8,677 nt of DNA from Candidatus Jorgensenbacteria bacterium RIFCSPLOWO2_12_FULL_42_11 (lineage in GTDB: Bacteria; Patescibacteriota; Minisyncoccia; UBA6257; MFKM01): assembly GCA_001779575.1 (NCBI GenBank), contig MFKM01000004.1:1-8677 (forward strand), in the 5' to 3' direction. The translations under genes were made by a program, and so were the position numbers. The notes under the pieces were generated by a model. That model was not told where the DNA came from and did not search any database. It saw only the letters and a list, made by a program, of their open reading frames with translations. Of the stretch, positions 5,496 through 8,677 are shown in pieces; position 1 is the first letter of the stretch, and each line of letters opens with the position of its first letter.

Positions 5496-6470
5496 ATGGG
5501 GATGAAAGAAGCGATAAAAAATTTCAACAAGCAATTTGAATACGAGCCGGAAATTGAGAACGCGGAAAGATTGCGGCATTTTGACAAATTTATCGTGGTT
5601 GGCCTGGGCGGTTCGCATCTGGCGGCCGATCTTTTAAAAGTTTGGAATCCTTATCTTGATGTCGTGGTCCACGAGGATTACGGTTTGCCGGCGTTTTCCG
5701 ATAAAGAATTAAAAGAACGCCTTGTTATTTTAAGCTCTTATTCCGGAAACACCGAGGAAGCGCTTGACGCTTTCAATGAAACGATTGAAAAAAAGCTGAC
5801 TTGCGCCGTTATATCTACCGGAGGAAAGCTTATTGAGCTGGCCAAGAAACATAGTCGGCCTTACATCGCGATGCCTGATACAGGCATTCAGCCACGTTTG
5901 GCTTTGGGGTTTGGTTTCAAGGCGCTTTTGAAATTAATGGGGCAAGACAAGGCGCTTCAAGAAATAGGGGAACTGGCGCAATCTTTGAAACCGGCTGATT
6001 TTGAAAAAGCAGGCCGGGCGTTGGCTAAGCGGCTTAAGGGATTTACGCCGGTGGTTTATTCTTCTTCGCGCAATTTGCCGATTGCCCGCGACTGGAAAAT
6101 AAACTTTAACGAAACAGGAGAAACTCCCGCGTTTTATAACGCTTTCCCGGAACTAAACCACAACGAAATGGCCGGTTTCGGCGCGACTTCAAAAACCAAA
6201 AAACTTTCCGCTCGTTTTTGCTTTGTCTTGCTTCAAGATGAAACAGACCGCCCGCGAATAAAAAAACGGATGGCGGTATTCAAACAACTTTACAAAAAAC
6301 GAAATTTTATCGTTGAGGCAGTGAAGCTGACCGGCCAGGATATTTTTTATAAAATATTTTCTTCTTTGGTATTGGCTGATTGGGCCGCTTATTACCTTGC
6401 CCAGGAATACGGAGTTGAAGCGGAGCAAGCGCCAATCGTGGAAGAATTTAAAAAATTAATCGTCAAATAA
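5496..6470 (+). CDS. Bifunctional phosphoglucose/phosphomannose isomerase
   Basis: 324 residues, matching the archaeal/CPR PGI/PMI type that interconverts glucose-6-P or mannose-6-P with fructose-6-P, not the larger classical PGI. The N-terminal SIS fold shows VGLGGSHLAADLL and the sugar-phosphate loop SSYSGNTEEA. The C-terminal half shows NFNETGETPAF followed by FPELNHNEMAGF, with likely catalytic Glu206 and His222, and a C-terminal EEFKKL whose lysine (319 or 320) fits the family's active-site Lys. The first variant, NETGE rather than the usual NENAK, is a mild oddity. Start ATG 5496 is chosen over ATG 5502 because it sits 4 nt after the transaldolase stop; either is possible, and neither has a spaced Shine-Dalgarno. 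A 59-nt AT-rich gap follows before the redox genes. Confidence 0.93.
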   Translation: MGMKEAIKNFNKQFEYEPEIENAERLRHFDKFIVVGLGGSHLAADLLKVWNPYLDVVVHEDYGLPAFSDKELKERLVILSSYSGNTEEALDAFNETIEKKLTCAVISTGGKLIELAKKHSRPYIAMPDTGIQPRLALGFGFKALLKLMGQDKALQEIGELAQSLKPADFEKAGRALAKRLKGFTPVVYSSSRNLPIARDWKINFNETGETPAFYNAFPELNHNEMAGFGATSKTKKLSARFCFVLLQDETDRPRIKKRMAVFKQLYKKRNFIVEAVKLTGQDIFYKIFSSLVLADWAAYYLAQEYGVEAEQAPIVEEFKKLIVK

Positions 6471-6481
6471 TAGCTTTGGAT

Positions 6482-6511
6482 TTGAAGGTCGAAAAGATTA
6501 ATAAATAAGAT
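6482..6511 (+). promoter_or_regulatory. Possible promoter of the redox gene pair
   Basis: TTGAAG (6482-6487) and TAAGAT (6506-6511) each match 4 of 6 consensus bases with an 18-bp spacer. Transcription would begin near 6518, about 12 nt before the ATG. There is no extended -10 TG. The match is ordinary for AT-rich sequence. Confidence 0.3.
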
Positions 6512-6517
6512 TAATAA
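6494..6517 (+). repeat. Perfect 11-bp direct repeat upstream of the redox operon
   Basis: AAGATTAATAA occurs at 6494-6504 and again at 6507-6517, a period of 13 bp, inside the only sizeable gap between PGI/PMI and the glutaredoxin gene. It overlaps the putative promoter. It could be a tandem binding site, or merely low-complexity AT sequence. Confidence 0.8.
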
Positions 6518-6529
6518 TTAAATAATTTT

Positions 6530-6766
6530 ATGGCAAAAATCACTATTTACAGCACTTCAGCCTGCGTGTATTGCAAAATGGCCAAGGCCTTTTTCAAGGA
6601 ACACAACGTTGCTTATGAAGAAAAAGACGTTGCTTCCGACGAAAAAGCGCGGGAAGAAATGATTAGCAAATCCAGCCAAATGGGAGTTCCGGTCATTGAT
6701 ATTGACGGCCAGATTGTCGTCGGCTTTGACAAGGAAGAGCTGTCAAAACTTCTGGGAATTGAATAG
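6530..6766 (+). CDS. Glutaredoxin-like (YruB/NrdH type) dithiol redox protein
   Basis: 78 residues of thioredoxin fold. The redox motif CVYC (Cys12-Cys15) follows the first strand KITIYSTS; the cis-proline loop is MGVPV (Pro54), and IVVGFDKEEL is the typical C-terminal part. This layout, with KDVASDEKAREEM and SSQMGVPVIDIDGQ, is that of the YruB-family glutaredoxin-like proteins. It should cycle between dithiol and disulfide in the cytoplasm and may reduce ribonucleotide reductase or other clients. The thioredoxin reductase gene begins 10 nt downstream, so this protein is probably its electron acceptor, as with NrdH, rather than depending on glutathione; this is inference. It is a full-length family member with no Shine-Dalgarno. 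Confidence 0.93.
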   Translation: MAKITIYSTSACVYCKMAKAFFKEHNVAYEEKDVASDEKAREEMISKSSQMGVPVIDIDGQIVVGFDKEELSKLLGIE

Positions 6767-6776
6767 GCATTAAATT

Positions 6777-7697
6777 ATGTTATACGACCTTATCATTATC
6801 GGTTCCGGCGCGGCCGGACTTTCAGCCGGCATTTACGCGGGACGATACCGCATGAAAGCGCTGATTATCGGGAAAGAATTCGGCGGCGAGACCGCGAAAG
6901 CCGGCGCCATTTTAAATTATCCGGGATTTCAATCGGTTGACGGTTACGAATTGATGGATTTGATGAAACAGCAAGCGGCGAAATTAAACGTTGAAACGCT
7001 GGACGCGGAAGTCGCGAGCATCAAACGGCAAGGGCACTGTTTTACTGTCGCGACTGGCAAAAAAACTTACGAAGCCGGTGTTGTTATTTTCGCCGTCGGA
7101 GCGGAGCGCCGCCGGCTTGGTTTGCCAAACGAAAAAGAACTGACTGGCCGCGGCGTGCATTATTGCGTAACTTGCGACGGGCCGGTTTATACCGGCAAAA
7201 CCATTGCCATGGTCGGCGGTGGAGACGCTTCGGTCAAGGGAGTAATCCTCGCGTCGGAGTACGCGAAGAAAGTGTTTCTTATCGCGCGCCGCAAAAAAAT
7301 AACGGCTGAACCGATTAATTTGGATTATTTGCAAAAGTTAAAAGATAAAACGGAAATCATTCTGGAAACGGAGGTAAAAGAAATTATCGGCAAGGATAAA
7401 CTGGAAAAAATAATTCTTTCACGGCCGCGTAAGGGTTCATCCGAACTCATTATTGACGGTTTATTCGTGGAAATCGGCTCGGTGCCCAGTGTTTCGCTTG
7501 CCGAATCCCTGGGCGTGGAGCTTGACGAGCGCGGCTATGTCAAGGTTGACAATATGATGCGAACGAACGTTGACGGCGTATTCGCCGCCGGAGACGTGGT
7601 CAACCACTTTGGCTCGTTCAAACAGGATATCGCCGCCGCCGCCATGGGCGCCGTGGCCGCGACTTCCGCCTATAACGACCACAAAATTCACGGCTAA
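6777..7697 (+). CDS. trxB: Thioredoxin reductase
   Basis: 306-residue low-molecular-weight TrxR, a flavoprotein that passes electrons from NAD(P)H through FAD to a CxxC pair and on to a thioredoxin-like partner. Seen: FAD-binding GSGAAG (9-14); redox motif CVTCDG with Cys130 and Cys133; nucleotide-binding GGGDAS (147-152); ARRKK, corresponding to the HRRxxxR NADPH-phosphate contact; and the FAD-tail VFAAGD (Asp273). Variants from the usual form are CVTC rather than CA(T/V)C, DAS rather than DSA, and ARRKKIT rather than HRRDxFR, so NADH/NADPH preference is less certain. It is paired with the glutaredoxin-like gene 10 nt upstream. Its stop is 8 nt from the stop of ung on the other strand. Confidence 0.95.
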   Translation: MLYDLIIIGSGAAGLSAGIYAGRYRMKALIIGKEFGGETAKAGAILNYPGFQSVDGYELMDLMKQQAAKLNVETLDAEVASIKRQGHCFTVATGKKTYEAGVVIFAVGAERRRLGLPNEKELTGRGVHYCVTCDGPVYTGKTIAMVGGGDASVKGVILASEYAKKVFLIARRKKITAEPINLDYLQKLKDKTEIILETEVKEIIGKDKLEKIILSRPRKGSSELIIDGLFVEIGSVPSVSLAESLGVELDERGYVKVDNMMRTNVDGVFAAGDVVNHFGSFKQDIAAAAMGAVAATSAYNDHKIHG

Positions 7698-7705
7698 TTT
7701 TCTAA

Positions 7706-8398
7706 TTAAATATTCGTCCAATCAATCGGCGTTTGACCGGTTTTGGACAGGTATTCGTTGGCTTTGGAAAAATGCTTGCAACCGAAAAAACCGGCGTTAG
7801 CGGAATAAGGGGATGGGTGAGCTGATTTTAGAACGAGGTGTCTTTCCGCGTTTATCAGTTTTTCTTTTTCCTGGGCGAACTTTCCCCACAACAGAAAGAC
7901 TATCTGTTCTCTTTTGTCCGACAACGCTTTGATGGCGGCATCGGTCAGCTTTTCCCAGCCGATATTTCGGTGCGAAGCCGGAATGTCGGCGCGCACGGTT
8001 AAAATAGCGTTAAGCAGTAAAACTCCTTGCCTGGCCCAACCTTCCAAATTGCCGATTTCGGGCATTTTTACGCCTAAATCATTTTCTATTTCTTTAAAAA
8101 TATTTAACAGCGATGGCGGCGGTTTAACGCCGTCGGGCACGGAAAAAGAAAGTCCCTGCGCCTGGCCGCGGCCGTGATACGGATCCTGGCCGAGAATAAC
8201 AACCTTTACTTTGTCAAAAGGGGCAAGGTTGAAAGCGTTGAAAATCTGTTTGGCCGGCGGATACAAAACAATGCCTTGCTCCATCTCTTCCACCAGCTTT
8301 TTCTTCAGTTCCTTCATATACCCCGCGCCGAATTCATCAGAAAGAACATTTTTCCAGCTTTCTTCAATTTGAGGGTTGATAGCGATTTTTTCAGACAT
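7706..8398 (-). CDS. ung: Uracil-DNA glycosylase, family 1
   Basis: Removes uracil from DNA as the first step of base-excision repair. 230 residues, a normal Ung length. Motifs: GQDPYHG (70-76) with catalytic Asp72, Asn130 in LLLNAILTVR, the SHRNIGWE segment (142-149), LLWG (169-172), and HPSPYSANAGFFGCKHF (194-210) with catalytic His194. The residue after HPSP, usually the leucine that pushes into the DNA helix, is Tyr198 here, and the following SANAG replaces the common SAHRG. All residues of the uracil pocket that I can judge are present. The ATG at 8398 is chosen for length and for lying at the edge of a structured non-coding stretch. It is convergent with trxB. Confidence 0.97.
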   Translation of the reverse strand: MSEKIAINPQIEESWKNVLSDEFGAGYMKELKKKLVEEMEQGIVLYPPAKQIFNAFNLAPFDKVKVVILGQDPYHGRGQAQGLSFSVPDGVKPPPSLLNIFKEIENDLGVKMPEIGNLEGWARQGVLLLNAILTVRADIPASHRNIGWEKLTDAAIKALSDKREQIVFLLWGKFAQEKEKLINAERHLVLKSAHPSPYSANAGFFGCKHFSKANEYLSKTGQTPIDWTNI

Positions 8399-8404
8399 TT
8401 TTTT

Positions 8405-8496
8405 GCGGAATGCTCCGCTTTCGTTAAAACTTTAGCGAACAGGTTCGGCGCGACGGAAGTATTGTTATGCGGTGCTTTGCTCTGACGAGCAAGGTG
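8405..8496 (-). other. Hairpin-rich leader upstream of ung
   Basis: Three dyads lie in about 90 bases before the ung start. GCGGA/TCCGC (8405-8418) has a 4-nt loop. TTCGTTAA with TTAGCGAA (8420-8427/8432-8439) has one G-T pair. TTGCTC/GAGCAA (8477-8482/8487-8492) with loop TGAC extends to 10 bp with wobbles (8473-8496). On the minus strand a weak promoter, TTGCTC-N17-CATAAC (8492 to 8464), can be proposed. The first dyad covers the only GGAG near the start, 14 nt upstream, which is too far for a normal Shine-Dalgarno. No coding or tRNA signal is seen. Confidence 0.4.
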
Positions 8497-8526
8497 GCGG
8501 GACTGGCCTCATTTTTATTTGGTAAG

Positions 8527-8553
8527 AGAAAAGCGGAATCCCCCCCTTCCGCC
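8527..8553 (-). terminator. Rho-independent-type terminator of the partial minus-strand gene
   Basis: Read on the minus strand, GCGGAA (8552 to 8547) and TTCCGC (8538 to 8533) form a 6-bp GC-rich stem, extended by one G-T pair, around an 8-nt G-rich loop, followed by TTTTCTC. It lies about 35 nt after the stop codon at 8588, where a terminator is expected. The loop includes seven C on the plus strand (8540-8546). Confidence 0.6.
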
Positions 8554-8587
8554 ATTCCCTTGCTCGGACGGACGGATTTTTCGGCGG

Positions 8588-8677
8588 CTATTCTTTATTT
8601 ATATCATTACCATCTCGACCAACAATAGCTTTCTTTTTCTCGTCGGGAACTACAGTTTCGTAAAGCTCATCTACTCG
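8588..8677 (-). CDS. C-terminal end of an unidentified protein (partial, cut by window edge)
   Basis: The minus strand is open from the right edge for 29 codons and ends in TAG at 8588-8590. The visible tail is hydrophilic and charged: VDELYETVVPDEKKKAIVG, then RDGNDINKE. It could be the C-terminus of a soluble or tail-exposed protein. The terminator-like hairpin just downstream on the same strand supports it as the true end of a gene. Too little is visible for a family name. The 189 bases between it and ung hold the terminator and the structured ung leader. Confidence 0.55.
   Translation of the reverse strand, partial: RVDELYETVVPDEKKKAIVGRDGNDINKE

Noticed and set aside
8174..8485. Plus-strand frame over the 5' end of ung and its leader
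   Set aside because: It is mostly antisense to ung, has no recognisable motif, and includes the hairpin-rich non-coding stretch.
8400..8587. A second tRNA or CRISPR remnant near the right edge
   Set aside because: GGTTCGG at 8442-8448 resembles a T-loop but no cloverleaf can be formed. The CGGA tandem is too short and has no spacers.
1..8677. Alternative genetic code with UGA as glycine
   Set aside because: No TGA is used as a stop, which raised the idea, but every gene reads through in full under the standard code without needing UGA as sense.

Overview
This window looks like chromosomal DNA from a candidate phyla radiation (Patescibacteria) bacterium, most plausibly Parcubacteria. That placement is inferred from four things: compact genes with gaps often of 4-35 nt; an almost complete lack of Shine-Dalgarno motifs; several proteins of CPR-like type (short DprA, PilJ-type histidine kinase, stand-alone response regulator ending in a YLVKSNW-type motif, bifunctional PGI/PMI, long FSA-like transaldolase); and standard genetic code use, with all twelve visible stop codons TAA or TAG. 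No marker gene fixes the lineage.

Layout. At the left edge is the N-terminal part of dprA on the minus strand (1-474). It diverges from a two-gene plus-strand unit encoding a PilO-like pilus assembly protein (503-1009) and a small single-pass membrane protein (1042-1260). The two directions appear to share one overlapping, symmetric -10 region at 490-496. A tRNA-Ile(GAU) follows 8 nt after the small gene (1269-1343). Next come a membrane histidine kinase with a PilJ-like sensor domain (1432-3228) and a CheY-like receiver protein (3266-3658), each with its own extended -10 promoter (TGTTATAAT). Two multi-pass membrane proteins of unknown function follow (3684-4175, 4180-4620), then two sugar-phosphate enzymes, transaldolase (4628-5491) and phosphoglucose/phosphomannose isomerase (5496-6470). 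A redox pair, glutaredoxin-like protein (6530-6766) and thioredoxin reductase (6777-7697), forms a likely operon behind an AT-rich region with an 11-bp direct repeat. Convergent to it on the minus strand is ung (7706-8398). The last 280 bases hold a structured non-coding stretch, a terminator-like hairpin, and the C-terminal 29 codons of an unidentified minus-strand gene (8588-8677).

How the genes may work together. dprA, the PilO-like gene and a PilJ-domain kinase with a stand-alone receiver suggest a surface pilus, DNA uptake and signalling theme; this is inference from adjacency and domains. Transaldolase and PGI/PMI fit the reduced pentose-phosphate and upper-glycolysis metabolism usual in these organisms. 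The glutaredoxin-like protein and TrxB make a plausible NADPH-to-CxxC electron relay. Ung is base-excision repair housekeeping.

I did not find a clearly new multi-gene defence or mobile system. The most notable signals are the shared divergent dprA/pilus promoter, the repeated extended -10 and probable leaderless promoters, the altered H-box of the kinase, and the hairpin-rich leader upstream of ung.
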